64,000 bases of DNA, from contig VUYV01000090.1 of the NCBI GenBank assembly GCA_008711295.1, positions 985,331 through 1,049,330 on the forward strand, written 5' to 3'. The notes under the pieces are model-generated. The model had not been told where the DNA came from. It saw only the letters and a program-made list of their open reading frames with translations, and did no database searches. Of the stretch, positions 1-13,263 are shown one piece after another (position 1 is the first letter of the stretch; the number at the start of each line of letters is the position of its first letter). This DNA is from Anarhynchus alexandrinus. Its lineage: Eukaryota > Chordata > Aves > Charadriiformes > Charadriidae. The position numbers were made by a program, and so were the translations under genes.

Positions 1-3000
1 TTCCCAGTTAAGTTACAAAAAATAGCCAATATCCATTTCTTGCTAGCTTTCCCCATGTCACATGCGATTTTTGTAAATCTCTACCATTTTATGTCTCTGA
101 GGAAGGGGCTATCTTTTCCTGAGGACAGGGGTGACTGATGACACCAGGTCACTATGGTCCCTCCTTTGCATAAAAGTCAGTTTGTACCACTGAACCCCTG
201 TCCCTATCTCCAGCTCTGCTGTACTCTGAGGCACAGATGTGTACAGTATTTAAACAGCAGGTTTCTAATACCAGCATAACAGTATCTTCTTTTTATTTTC
301 TATTCCTTTCCTAATAATTTCTAACATTCTGCTGGTTAGTTTGCCCACCACTGAACACTGAGCTCACTTTTTCCCAGGATTATTCACATTGACATGAATG
401 TTATTCCCCTAGTAGCGACATTAACTAAAAGCAGTGGCTCTGAGACGTATCAGCAGACTCACTAGTACTTTTTGATGAACTACACAGAATTTTGGTTCAC
501 CTCTAGTTTTGATACAAATTTTCAGATTCTTTCTTCTTAAAAAAAAATTAATAATGTTCACTATTCTGGTTTAAGCAGTTTATCAATGGATATAAGAGGA
601 TTTTTGAAACAAATGTTATCACCATCTCCAGGACAATGGAAGTTCCTATGGCACCAAAGGAAGAATGTTGCCGCAAGTACAAAATATCATAGGACAACAG
701 CAGTATTACCTAAAACATCCTAGGCTAAGCTGATTTTTAGGATGTTGACTTTGATGATTTCTACCAGTGATCTAAATGCATCTTTGCACTTATAATTAAC
801 ATATACCCACTTTCAAGATCCCATGTACAGCACTTAACTCTCCTGCAGTCTATCTGTTTTATTTGAGCTTAGAAATTTTTTTTCCCCATATTTATAGTTC
901 TAATCACCCAACACTATTTGAATATAAAGACCCAAACTAAATAGGTCTCTCAGAAAAACATCTTGGCCTGGATGTAGAAGGGGTAGAAAAAACCAAACAC
1001 AATCACTGCTGTTTCATTATTCCCTGGACAAGATACACTCTGAGCAAAAGTCTTTCTTACTAAAGATTTGCAGCTTGTGTAAATCATTTTGGCTACCCTG
1101 GCTTGACTGCATCCGTGTCAAGCAGTCCATGTACAGCCTAAGCAATAGCAGTATATCATCTCAAAAGCGTGCAGGGAGAGACAGAGGAAAAAAGCTGATC
1201 AGACATTAGACCATCCTGAACTGAGAAACAAATTGGCACATTAGCCGGCACTCTGCTGGGGCTAATCACCCTGGTGAGAAATAGTTCATATAGACATACC
1301 CTCAGACAGTTGCTGACATTTTATGACTCTCCTTTGCCTTTTATGGGAGCTGCCATTTATAGCCAAGAAATAGTTCTTATTTTATTCCTTCCCAATTTCT
1401 GGATCTAAACCAGTACTAGAAGTCTCTTTAACAAACCCATACGAGACTTCCCTGTTTAAAACTGCCACCACCCTGCTGAACTTTGAAGGCAACAAGCACT
1501 GTCAATGGTTTGGCATTCCACTTTATCTCCCCATCAGTATTTGTCTTAAGCTTTTATTTATATTGTTCTTTCAAAGTAAAAACATACAGAGACAACTTTT
1601 TTTATCTTCAGCTGTGTGGTGTGGTTTGGAGCACTTCTGGCAATTTCATTTATAATCAGTCCTGCTTAAGCTGTGAGTAAAACATCCATTTACATCAGCA
1701 GATATAGAAATTGGGTTTACACATTCAGTTCTGACTTAGTACAACCAATGGTTGTAAGATACTTTTCGTTCCCTAATTGCAAGGTACAATAAGAACACAC
1801 AGTCTTGCAGTCATTATACACACTTACTTTTTGCTCTATGTAATATAAAATTACTATGAAAGCTGCAGAGAAACACATTCCAGAAATCTAGCATACCAAA
1901 ACTGGATATAAAACAAAGTTTCTAGGATTTGATTTCCCAAAGAAAACGTACATAATAATGACAAAGTTAGGGGCTCTGGTTTTGCCTCTAGTCTCAGGTC
2001 CTCCAAGATATTTAAGTGTTACTGTTGTATTGCATTTCAGTAAGAAATTTGCTCTCCACCTTCTTCTCCATTACAGTTTCATTTGAAAGAAAAACAAAAC
2101 ACTACTGAAAACAGTTGTTCATTCAACACTAACATCAGTTTAGCAAAGTTCTGCACAAATCTTCCAATACAGGATATAGCTTTCTTTGTTTAAGCTTCCA
2201 AATTAGGTTATATAGAAACTTATTAGAATTTATATCACCCACCCAAAACCCTGTATAAGCTCTAAGCTCTGGAAAGTGTAATACAAACCAAAGATAGAAG
2301 ATTGTAGAGGGAAATAAAATGCCAAACATAAGCTTCATAATTTGCCAAGAAAACTGTAGATAAAAATAAAGCTTGGAGGTTAACTCTAATACTTGGCTGC
2401 AGGAAAGCTTACTTTGCTGAGGACTAGAGTTTAGAATAACTCCCCAAAGAACTCTGGCACTAGTAGGAACAGACTGCAAGGACTTATGTTATTTAGAAAA
2501 CAATTCCTTCTAGAGCCAGAATGATTAGCTTTCAAGAGCACATCTGGCTTTCCCTTTTCTCAGTTTTTAGTTAAAGAAAAATTCTTTTGCCAATAGTATT
2601 TTTGGAGAAGCCCTGTAGTGAACAAAAATGGTTCCATCAAAAGAGGACAGCTTTGCGACACAGATGATAAATTCCGTTATGTCTCAGAGCGGAAGCAACA
2701 GTAATCAAACATTTCTGGCTACTATACATTCCCTCTGGCTACAGAGAGAAAGTATTTTCCCCTGTGAGAAGCTACACCTGAAATACTTCAAGTGTTTTAT
2801 TATATCACTGCCCTCGCAAGATGTCTAGGCCAGAGACAAGTTACAATCCTAGTGCTTATTGCTACTACCAAGTTTCGAGTTTTGCACATTGTTCCATACA
2901 AGGGACTATGTCTCACAATATATTTCTACCACTGAAATGCTCTGTTCAAACCTAGTCCCTGAGAGCGAGCTCATATTAGCTGTTTGCAGAGCTCACGGCA

Positions 3001-6000
3001 GTAAGGAAAAATCAACTCACAACTAGTGAGACTCCTTCCCTTGCACCTATTATTTCTCACTCAGTGTCAGAAGGCTGCCGTGTGGTCCCCTAGCTGTGTA
3101 ATTTAATCTGAATCTGAGCTGCTGCAGTCCTGCTCTCCTCTGCACGCTACCATTTACCTCTCTTGTCCTAGCACTGCCGATTCTACAATTGTTCAGGTAG
3201 GTGCGCCAGCTGAAAACCAATCCTAAAAAAAAGGGATTAATTTTTGGGTGTCTCAGCCCTTGAATGAGAAAGGACTATGGCAGTCCCCAGTAGGTCAGCT
3301 ACAGTAGCTGCAATACTGCACCTTTATTCTCATCTCCAGTTTGCCCATCACATCAGACTCCTCTGTCCCCTCCATTAGATTTTCAAACCGGAGCCTTGTG
3401 CTTTCCTCTTGTAGCTTCTCACAGTTAGCCAAAGCTCTCCGTAAGCATCCCCTGAGCTATCTTATTCTTCCCCTTCCAATCCCCCTGCACTTAACATGGG
3501 TGAAATTGCTGACCTGCGGTGGCTACTTCCTATAAACATAGATCAAAAATATCCCTCTTATTTACTTACCCTGCCCATTTGCAAGACGTGTTTATGTGAC
3601 CGTCTTCTTTGTGGCACTGGCTATGTCTCTGCTAGATACTGTATAAATACAGGACAAAACTTTCAGCTGGAGTCACAAGGCAATAAAATCAACATATCCT
3701 AGATCCAGTAGAGCAGCCATTCCCAGAGTATGTGATGTGTATACCAGTAGCAACACTTCCAGTGGTGGTGCCTGTTGCTATTGCCATAAATATGACTATA
3801 CACAGCTAAAAAAATAAAAGAGTTGTGAGGTAAGGAGCATTTGTGTTACTGCTGGGCCAGACACTACTAAACTAGCCATTATCCATGCTCACCGTGCCTG
3901 CATTTCAATAGTGTAGTCTGAAGGAGGGAAACATGAATTATTGTGAGGCTCAGCAGAAGAAAATAGGGTTCCGTAATGAAAAGCCACTACAGCTGTGGGT
4001 TTGTCCTCAGGAGCAGCAGAGTGACCCAAGCCAGCAGGCCTCACTATGAAAGAGAGGAGGGATTGGGCTTTTCCTCTCATACTGTCTAAACACCAGACAG
4101 TGGCTCTTCCACTCTGTCTTCAGACACATGTTCTAACCTTGAGCCCACTTTCAGCCTGGTTCTAGCAAAGTAAGTCCACACATCTTGGCTTTGGTGAAAA
4201 AGCCCTGCATGTCACCTGCATGCTGCTGACACAAGATGCCTCACTGCCTCCCATGCTATTTCAAATGTAGAGATTCCTCAAAATCACCAAGCTTGCAGGA
4301 TGAAAAGGAGGTGACTCAGCACTTAGCAGCGTGTTTTTTTCAGGCAATAAGGTAGGGACAAATCAAAGGCTGTTCCTTCTATCCTTCCTACAGTCCTCAA
4401 GCAAGATGCATGCTATAAATCTTTGCCAGTCCAAATTAGCTTTGTTAACAGGCCCAAACAAGAATCCTGGTAACAAAGTCTAGACTGTGTTACTAAAATA
4501 AGACAGCAGTACTTGTACTCTTTAGACATACTTTGACAGTAGATTGCCAGCACAGGTGCTACATGACTGGTCCTGGTAAGAACAATCCTCCAGCAACTAC
4601 CCCACAGTGTCTTTGTTTTTGAGGTAGTACCTACTTCAGTCACTCACTAGAACTTCACCACCCAGGAACCCAGACATGAGAGCCATCACCCTTTTCTGCA
4701 AAGCCTATTTCCTAGCCCACTTTGCCATGCAAAAGCTCCAGCTCAAAACCGTATTGCTGCTTGGGAAAGTATTCTTGCATCCCTTAGGCCTGTGGGCTTG
4801 TACTGCCTTACACCCCACTGCAGAACACATTTATGTGGCTGCTGCGGCATGGGAAGCAAAACTGGGCTCTGCTGAGAAACACACAAGGCAAAGGCACGGC
4901 AAGACCCTGACTGAGAAGTGAGGAAAACACACAACCCAGGTTGCTCTCCTCCAGAATAGAAAGGTCCTTGACAAACTTGGCAATGGTGCCACTCCAGTGT
5001 TGTCACTCATGCTTCAGAAGACTCAGGAGGAAGACTGTTGGCAGTGCCCATGGAGGATGGATTTGAGGGGTTGTCTCTGATGGCAAATATACACCAAGGA
5101 GTGGATACAGACTTCACATACCATAGGAATAGCTCTGTCCTTAGTCAGGTAAAACCTAGACTTCGAAAGAGACACAGTAAGAGCGAGGGAATACAGTTCA
5201 AGTGACTCTGGCACTTACTTTTCTTACTCAGGAAGTCTGCAACCTACATTCCCCCTCCTTTTCAAGGTATGCGATGTATACAGGTGGCTAGGGAATAAAT
5301 AATTTTACTTTTTAAGATCCAGAGGCACGTTCCAATGAAGCAGACTGAAGGAAAGGACCAAGAAGTTGCACTGAGAAGCACACCAGAAGGCTAGCAGAGC
5401 ACTGAAAGTAGTATGTGACAGCCTGTTAACCTGCCTGCAAGATGCAGCTACATGCATCCCCACGACACCCAAGTAAGCAGTTCAAACTAACACCTTTCAC
5501 CTCACAACTGTGGCAAGCAGAGACCACACATGTGGTCAGTTCCCACAGTGCAGCTGACAGGCACTTGCTAACACTGCTATGCAAGTGCCCACACCCAAAT
5601 ATGTTTCTCAATCAATGAATTTTGACAAGGTACTCACTGGACAGCATTCTGCAAGATGATATTTTCCAGACAGTTGCAAAACCAATAACTACTCAGTCCA
5701 TGGGTAACTTGGTGCTCATGGGGCCACGTAGCTTGCCTTCTTATCTGTCTGTACTGTAGCTAAACCAAACTGACCGATACAGCGGAAGTCAGTATCTGGA
5801 AAGTTTCCTCTTTTTTTTAAATATATGTATTTTAAAACAAATGAATATGTAAGAATTGATAGGTTTTGAAATTTATTATTATTAATTAAATATCTTCTGA
5901 TTTGTTACTGCTAAACTTTTTTTTTCTTTTTAAATCAAGATACAATCAAACAAAGCAAAATGGCACAGGTCAAAAGTTAGCATCTTGCCACCATATTTAC

Positions 6001-8870
6001 ACGGACAAATATTTGAGGTAGTGCACAAACATCAGCATATTACAATCCTATTCAACATAGCGTAAGTTATCTTTTCAAGCCTCACCCAGTTTTACAGTAC
6101 TGAATGTGTTCATGCAGCTACGAAGGCTATTTAAGTATTACCAATAAATATCCTGACACTCTGACCCTTCCACCCATTTCTAGTTTCTCCATACATCTGC
6201 AAAATATATTAAGATAATGTACAATGGGAATATAAAATCTAGGCCTATTGGAGGCCTGTCAAGCTACCAAACTCAACATCCTGTGCCTTTTTAGGTAGTG
6301 ATGAAATCTATCCTTGCTCCTATCTTGCTCATAGACACAAGTCTATGAGCCAAGGAGGTTGGAGAGACCAAAGCCTTTGCAGTTGTTACTCACACTGTAA
6401 TAGCATCAATTTAAACATATCAGTGTGAGGAAGAGATCCCTGCTTGCAGCTTTTTTAAAAGATCTGCACTTCTGAAGATGTGCTTCTGTGTTCCTTCAGT
6501 GCTCAGAAAAAAAGTCCCTAGAAAGCCATCCCACATCAGTGAAGTGCTCTCTCTCCACTGTGCTATGGGGGAAGGTCACATGCAGCCAAGAAAGGCAGGA
6601 CTGAGTTCTGCTGGCCCACCAGGAAAAACATTATTTCAGAAACCCCTCTTATTTTTGGCACAAAATCTAGAATCGCCACCTTCAAGTGAAGGGCATACTT
6701 CCCACCTGGGCAATGTCCCTTCTCCCTTAAGTTTTCATAGAAAAAGCAATGACTCACTCATTGAGAGCTCTCCGGGATTTCAAGCTTCCCAACTGTGATT
6801 ACAAATCAATTTTTCTTGCATCAGAGAAAACATCTCTTGCAAGCCTTAAGTTCTGCTGCTACTCCTGATCGTTCCTGATGGGCACCTGGACTACCTCCCA
6901 GCAGCATGTACTCATTTCACACGCAGTCCCAAGAGCACTAGTCCATCTCCTTAACTCCTCTGATACAGGCAGTCCTAAAAGAGACATACAACTGCACCAC
7001 TTCCATTTTAATGGAAGGGTGGCAAGGTGAAAAAGTTGAGAAGCAATGCCAGATTGTTTTTAAATCCTAATAAATTTATGGAATATAAAATTGTTATTGC
7101 AATGAAAAACATGGAAACTTGACCTTGAACACACATCTGTAGGACATGGAGCACAGTAAAAGGTTCTTACAGAACAGTACTTTGGACACTGGTAGGATGC
7201 TCTTCACAGTGCCTGATGTATTTTGTTTGTAGTCTCTCATAATAATGAAATACCACAAAGACCCCAAGCACAAACACAACAGCCAAGCAGCGAAAGGCCA
7301 TTAACTGTTCTAGCTTTTAGTGTCAGACCTGGCTTTAGTCATGTTGGCCAAGACTGGTGACAGACATAAAGAAATCGAACAGTTGGCCTGAGTTTGACTA
7401 TTTAGAATTAGCCTGAGCACTATAGCCTCTCTCTTTGCTTCTGCTAGCAGAGATTGATTTGTATTCACTGTTCTATGCTGTACCAAAGTACATGGCTTCA
7501 CGCTGGCAGCCTGTGTCACACAAATCACTGCTGCTAGGTTGAAACCAACTTTTTGTTTATTGACTACTGTGCGTATAATATTTGCTTTTTATGTTATCTT
7601 ATTGGAACAGCTCTGTAGGAATAGAAGTAATTTAATAACTCCTTATCAAAACTTCAAGCCAGGTTTTATCTTTCTGCTGTTCTTGCAAAGGATATTATTT
7701 GTGAAAAATGAATCTGACCGACCATGGACTTCTTTTTGTTTATTTCCATGCCCACGGAAGCATCTTTTCCTGTAAGTAGTCAGTCACGTTTAAGTATTTT
7801 CCAACTTAGCCAGTAGATATGTGCATACCTGGAAAAAAGTACCTCCTCCTGTCTCATGGTTAAATGTCAGTATCATTGTTTTTAATACAATATATGATTT
7901 ATATGACATCTTCACACAGTAAGTGCTACCCATGTTGGATATGTTAAGTATACATTTTGGATCTCATAAGTGCAGGCAACTACAATACTTCTTATGAGCT
8001 TAACACTCTTGAAGAACCAGTACTGGACACACATTACACTATCTTAATGAGGGAGAAATAAAATGAATAGCAGGCTTGGACTTACAGCTATAGCTTTTTT
8101 CTAGAAATTTGTATTTGGCAATGTGGTAATGCTGTTTTCAGCTGAAGGATAGGTGACTGAAGACTTACTACAATAATAAATGAATAAAATCTGTTAATCA
8201 GAGAAAGGGAGAGAGGATGCAATGGAGGAAAGACACTGATGGCTTTCCATAAAATGTTTCGATTCTTGCTTTGATTTCCTTTAGCTTTGTGGTTAGCTGT
8301 TGCCTAAGGAAAACTCTCTGATTGAATGCATCATATCTAATGTTAGATATAGTAAATTTAAAACTTTGTGCGGAACACTGTTAGTTTACCAAAAAGTTGC
8401 ATCAAATCCCTAACTAGTTAAAAGGGTGTATGTGCAAGTTATTATTTCCCTAGAGATAGGGCAATCCAAATAAAATATTGTTTCTGCTCCTTGGACCAGA
8501 AAGAGAAAAGGCTAGTTTTGCAGTAACAGGGCCTCTTAACATCAGCCCTATTTTAGCTGACAGAAATTACTTTAAAGATTGTCAGCGTTACACCTTAATC
8601 GAGGACTGTAAAAAGATCATAAAAATATCACCCAGATACCAACGAAGGAAATTTTTTTTTTTGCTGAAAGTGAATTTCCTATCTAAGTTTACGAAGTTCC
8701 ACTAAGAGGAAATGATACTTCTCAGCATTGCTGTAGAAAATTCCATTCATGTGAATTACACTGACAGTCTTTGTACCTCACTATCCAAAAAGAATGTCCC
8801 ATACACATATTAGCTCATTTACTGTTATGAATTGTAACTGCTTACAGCAGCACAAAGAGCTCTGAGGACC
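1..8870. other. AT-rich DNA, no gene recognised
   Basis: I see no recognisable coding exon, RNA gene or transposon in this stretch. Open frames are all short (the longest is about 114 codons on the minus strand at 2,135-2,479) and none has recognisable similarity, low-complexity bias or a splice context that would support a gene. A strongly AT-rich patch lies at about 5,810-5,935. The stretch could be intergenic or intronic. Confidence 0.5.
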
Positions 8871-8874
8871 ATTT

Positions 8875-8950
8875 GATGTAAATTCTGCAATAGCTTAATT
8901 CAGGACAGCTCCAATGACTTCAGTACAGATATTTCAGATTTATATAAGCA
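8875..8950. repeat. Faint palindromic ancient-repeat relic
   Basis: A diverged copy of a palindromic repeat type. The left arm reads tgtaaattctgcaatag, the centre ccaatgacttcag, and the right arm cagatttata, so the arms are roughly complementary around a 'cc(a)atgacttcaatgg'-like centre. The same kind of centre recurs at 16,458, 29,903, 39,298 and 48,275. From memory, palindromes with this centre are common in bird, turtle and crocodile genomes and look like remnants of non-autonomous DNA transposons. This copy is heavily eroded and is the least certain of the set except for the one at 39,298. Confidence 0.3.
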
Positions 8951-10186
8951 CAAATAAGCAAAATCAGAACTGGGAACCCCACTTAGTAAAGTTTTCTCAC
9001 AGTTAGTCCTACTTGCAGAAAGAATTATTTGGTCTTTCCCTTTAAACATATTTGATAAGCCTTAAAATAAAATCTTTCCTCTCTCCAACACACATACAGG
9101 TACTGCTGCAATGTTTTTACATCCCATTTAAAGTGCCCTTTTGCCTTTAAGAAAGAAAAAAGATGTAATTCTGTATTAAAATCCTGGTACATAGTGTCAT
9201 TGCTGGCATAAACAGACCTGCCTCAGGTCGGCATAACGTAAGCGTAATCCCTCTGCAGCCACCTGCATTCAGACAGATGCTGCAGATCTATCACACTTTC
9301 ACCGAGTCACATATTTATGATCCCACAGGAAAATAAATTAAAAAAAAGAGCTGAGTCCAGTGATACTTTTAAAATAAGTGAGAGCAGGTAAAAACATGCT
9401 CCGCTTCAAGCAGTGCCAAGAACAGCTCATTCAAATACACACAGCAAACACACTCACTCATATTCCAGCCTCCCAGTAAACTTTCACCTGCATGCCTATC
9501 AGCCACCCAGAGCTGCTCAGAAAATGACTTATCAGTACTTGTCAATAGTATTTTACCCCTATATCTTTTAAGGTGCTTAATTCCTAATCTGAGGAATTGG
9601 GCAGCTGTGTATCTTTGAGGATCCAAACCTAAGCTTCACTGAATATCAGGTGATTCAACCTGAGTCATTATTATATTTGAAAAACATACCTTGTCAGGAC
9701 CACATCCTTACCAAGTCCTAATACCAGAGTTGGATTATTCACTCTGCCCTCTCCAATGCACATCCTAAAATTTCCTGTAGCAAATAACTAAATTATGTAC
9801 ACTTCCAAAAAGCTGGCACTTGTAAACAGCTTGCAGGTGGTAATTCACAACACAAGTGACTTGTTACTGGCTAGCAGGTGAGCTGGTGGAAAATGTCTGC
9901 AGCTTCACTAAGTAAAAGAAACTTGCTGCATGTGGAGCTGAGACACTGGCAGAACTTCCCCACTACCTGTTATAGCATATAGCAAGAAGCCACAGTTACT
10001 CAGTTTGATAGTGCCACTGCCAATTCCCAGGTACCTTTCTCTTCAGGTGCCCCAGGAGACAATGCTACACAGATGGGCCAGTAAATGGCCTTCTTGCACT
10101 GAACTGCACCACTGTTCATGCAGACATCTATGAATTCTGAGGAGGAAATAATTTGCCCATTTCGATCTTTCATCTCTGAAAAGGCT
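8951..10186. other. No gene recognised
   Basis: Ordinary AT-rich DNA between a palindromic relic and a CR1 tail. Short open frames on the minus strand (9,369-9,626 and 10,000-10,191) have no recognisable similarity. Confidence 0.45.
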
Positions 10187-10369
10187 ATCAAGCACTAGAA
10201 CAGGCTGCCCAGGAAAGTGGTTGAGACACCAGCCCTGGAGGTATTTAAAAGATGTGTAGACATGGTGCTGAGGGACATGGTTTAGTGGTGGAGTTGGCAG
10301 TGTTAGGTTAACAGCTGGACTCGATTATCTTAAGGGTCTTTTCCAACCTAAATGATTCTATGATTCTAT
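10187..10369 (+). mobile_element. CR1 LINE, 3'-terminal fragment
   Basis: A 5'-truncated CR1 retrotransposon of about 180 bp in forward orientation. It opens with the CR1 3' sequence around 'gaacaggctgcccagg' (10,198-10,213), continues through 'ccctggaggtatttaaaa', and ends in 'ttttccaacctaaatg' followed by two copies of the octamer unit ATTCTATG at about 10,354-10,369. Such octamer tails replace poly-A in CR1. Only the non-coding 3' end and the last bases of ORF2 are present, so it has no coding capacity. Severe 5' truncation is the normal outcome of CR1 insertion. Confidence 0.92.
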
Positions 10370-11135
10370 CTTGTGTCTGCTTCTAATGAACTTACAAAGT
10401 AGGAGACATGAGAAGAATTATTAGACTTCTCATTATAGCTGGTCAAGGCAGCACCTTGCATACTAAGCACTGTGTATCAGTTAATTTTAAACCCTTTATT
10501 CCTTTTGGGGGAATTAAAATAAATTTGAAAGCTTCATGGATTGGTCTAACATACAAGACTAAATTATGTATAAACCACAGGCAGAAGACAAAGACTCTTC
10601 CTTTACAAAGTCACAAATGCTGATTTTAGAAATACTCTAAATCAATCAGATTATCACTGGCCACCAGAAAATGTCTTTATCAATTTTATAGTATAAATGT
10701 CAGTGTTCTCCATAACATTTGGATCTAAAATTTAAAATGGTAAGAAACCTACCATACATAGGTTACATATTTTGCATTGGTCCATTACCTACAGTGATCA
10801 GCATGTACTTTTCTTTTTCTGTGGCTGCCTTCAGGTTCCACACCTCCGTCTGCTGGAGCCAAACACAGAGAGAGGGGATACAACGTTGTCTTACAGATTT
10901 CACAAACAAAAGCACTCAAGTTGTGAACTCAGACTTCAGAAAACAAGTTCAGACGTTATGCAGCTCACCTGGCAATTTTCCTGCCTGAGACTCATTAGTG
11001 GAAGAGGAAGACACTACATGAGCAGAACGAGGGTATCAAAACGGTTAGTACTGAAGAATATTGGCAGCACCTTTCCCAACACTCACATGTATAAGGTTAG
11101 CTGATTCCAGCTCATCCTGTTACTAGCTTCAAAGT
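10370..11135. other. No gene recognised
   Basis: The two overlapping plus-strand frames at 10,719-11,104 have no recognisable similarity. No repeat or RNA gene was identified. Confidence 0.4.
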
Positions 11136-11365
11136 GCATAGAATACAGGTCCAGAAGGAACCTCATCTAGAAGTCTCTCTCTCCTGCCCTGAGACAGAAT
11201 CGGCAGTACCTATATGATTCTTGACACAGGGATTGTGCAGTTTTTTATCTTGTCCCCTAAAGGTTGCAGAATCGCTCTGAGAGCGCTAACTACCTCAGCT
11301 ATTAAATGAGGCCTTGGTAGCATCCAGTCTAAACATCACTTGCTGCAACTCAAGCGCTATGCACA
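11136..11365 (-). mobile_element. Old CR1/L3-like LINE relic, 3' region
   Basis: Read on the plus strand, this is the reverse complement of the end of a CR1/L3-like LINE. It starts with 'catagaata' plus 'ccagaaggaacctcatctag', the diverged counterpart of the tail seen at 13,264-13,330. It ends with 'catccagtctaaac' and 'cttgctgcaactcaag', which correspond to the segment 'catgtcaagatgg...gttccagtttgtgcccat' of the better-preserved CR1 at 13,468-13,507. The middle is poorly conserved. Divergence is much higher than for the 13.3-14.7 kb CR1, so this is an older insertion. It encodes nothing now. The assignment rests on sequence patterns I know from amniote CR1/L3 elements, not on a database match. 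Confidence 0.65.
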
Positions 11366-13263
11366 GACAACATATGGAATTATTAATTCCTTTCCATTTT
11401 GCATGTATCTTGTCTGATGACTTTTTTCATCTTTCTTCTGATTTCTCTTTCCTGGACTAAGAATTGACATCTTTACAGTCTTGTCTTGTAGATCTTAACT
11501 GTCACCTTGAGTTACAGGAGAATGGCACAGCATTGATTGATTGCCATACTGACAACTTTCTTGTGTGTCTGAAGAGCTCCATCTTTTGAAAATGTATTTA
11601 ATTGTTGTGGATTTCAAAAATCATTATGATTAAACTGTATACAAACAGGCATTTTGTCTCTTCACTGGTAAATGTATCAATTTAATTTACCACTGAAATG
11701 TATCATTTCACTGTGCTATGAAAATAAATAATTTGGAAATGCATAGAACTTTTATTAAACTCAAATTCTGCAGTTCACCCAACTACAGCAACCACCTAGG
11801 AACTGCTATTCCTCTAATCAACTACCCTTTCACCTCGTGACAATGGCCATAGTCAAGATAGCTCGACTAGTAGCAAAATTAAGAAATAGAAAATTATTTC
11901 CCCTCCCTTTTGACAAACATATTCTTCAATTTTTCCAGTATCTGGTGTTTATAAATGTTTTGATTAGATAGTTCACCCATATGCTCTCTCCATACCAACA
12001 ACTGATAAACCACCAGTTAGAATGGAAAACTACATCTGTTCAGGAAGCGTGCACAGACAAGAAAATTACTCTAGTCATTAATTAACTTTATGACTCCAGT
12101 CAAAAAGTCATTTCTGATTTTTCAATAGTAAAAATGAAGGTGTATCTGCTTTGCAAATTACTTAGTATCTGTGATGCTTAGACTTTGGTATTCTTTGGTA
12201 AAAGGTGCAGTGTGGAATATTTCAGATGCCCATGGTTAAAAATGACCACTACAATGCAGCCTCCATGGGCAATTAATACTGGAATAAATCAGAACAAATT
12301 ACACACTGACGGTAGAAAGCAACGTGTAACAAAGAAAGTGGGGAAAAAAAAACCACAAAGCTATCAGTTTCATCATCCTTGGTAACAAGATCATGCACTG
12401 TAATTAACTGTTAGAAAGCTAGTACTGTAAATAATCCAAGTTACCTGAAACCAGGGTGTGATGTCTGAGTATGTTTTTGTTGAAGGGTGTTAGCTTTCCA
12501 AGACCTTTACACAAGAACTGACCACAAAAACACGCTAAATATTCCTGTTAGTGGGTTACAGACATTTTAATTAAGCTGTAACTAAAAGTCTTTAGAAAGA
12601 CAAAAAGTGAAGGGAAAAGAAAGACAGTACTTTTTGTAATTCATCTTGACAAAGAGAAAAAAAAGAATAAATGAGGCTTCATATAACTAAGCAGATTCTG
12701 TAAATAAGGAAAATGTTCAAAAATAAGTGGTCTTGAGTTGGAGACCTGATCCTTCAAAACCTTGTCTCTAAATGGTTCCCGCTCAGGTAAGAATATTCAT
12801 AGAGAAGATCTACAGCACTGAGCTTTATGCTTCCCCTCCATGGAAAGCAGGGGATAGAGGACGGAATAAGAACAATTCCATACATAATTGTATACACTGT
12901 TACGTATTGTTCCCTTTTATATTTGTCTTTTCCTGTTTCCACTCAGACTGAGTGACAGCCAGTACATTTCAACAAAAATATATTAAAAGGTCAGCATAGC
13001 CAGAGCTTAACTGCTTTCAAAATACCTGAGCTGGTCAGTGCTAACCCTTACACCATATGAAGCACAGGTGGGAGCCAGTCGGTTACACATGAACTGGCCC
13101 CAGCATCTCAAGCCCATAACAGCCATTAGTGACACAGCTTCCTCTGTGGATCCTTGCATCCAGGCTACACTGAAGTCTCCACCTTTTTTACAAAGCAAAC
13201 AAACTCTCTCAGACACCATTGCATTCAGAGACATCAATGTTAAACTATGCACTACTACAGATG
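11364..13263. other. No gene recognised
   Basis: AT-rich DNA. The frames at 12,185-12,385 (+), 13,007-13,273 (-) and 13,038-13,283 (+) have no recognisable similarity. The last two partly overlap the CR1 tail, so they are not independent evidence of a gene. Confidence 0.4.

Noticed and set aside
2135..2479. 114-codon minus-strand frame
   Set aside because: No family resemblance, AT-rich codon use like the surrounding non-coding DNA, no supporting splice sites.
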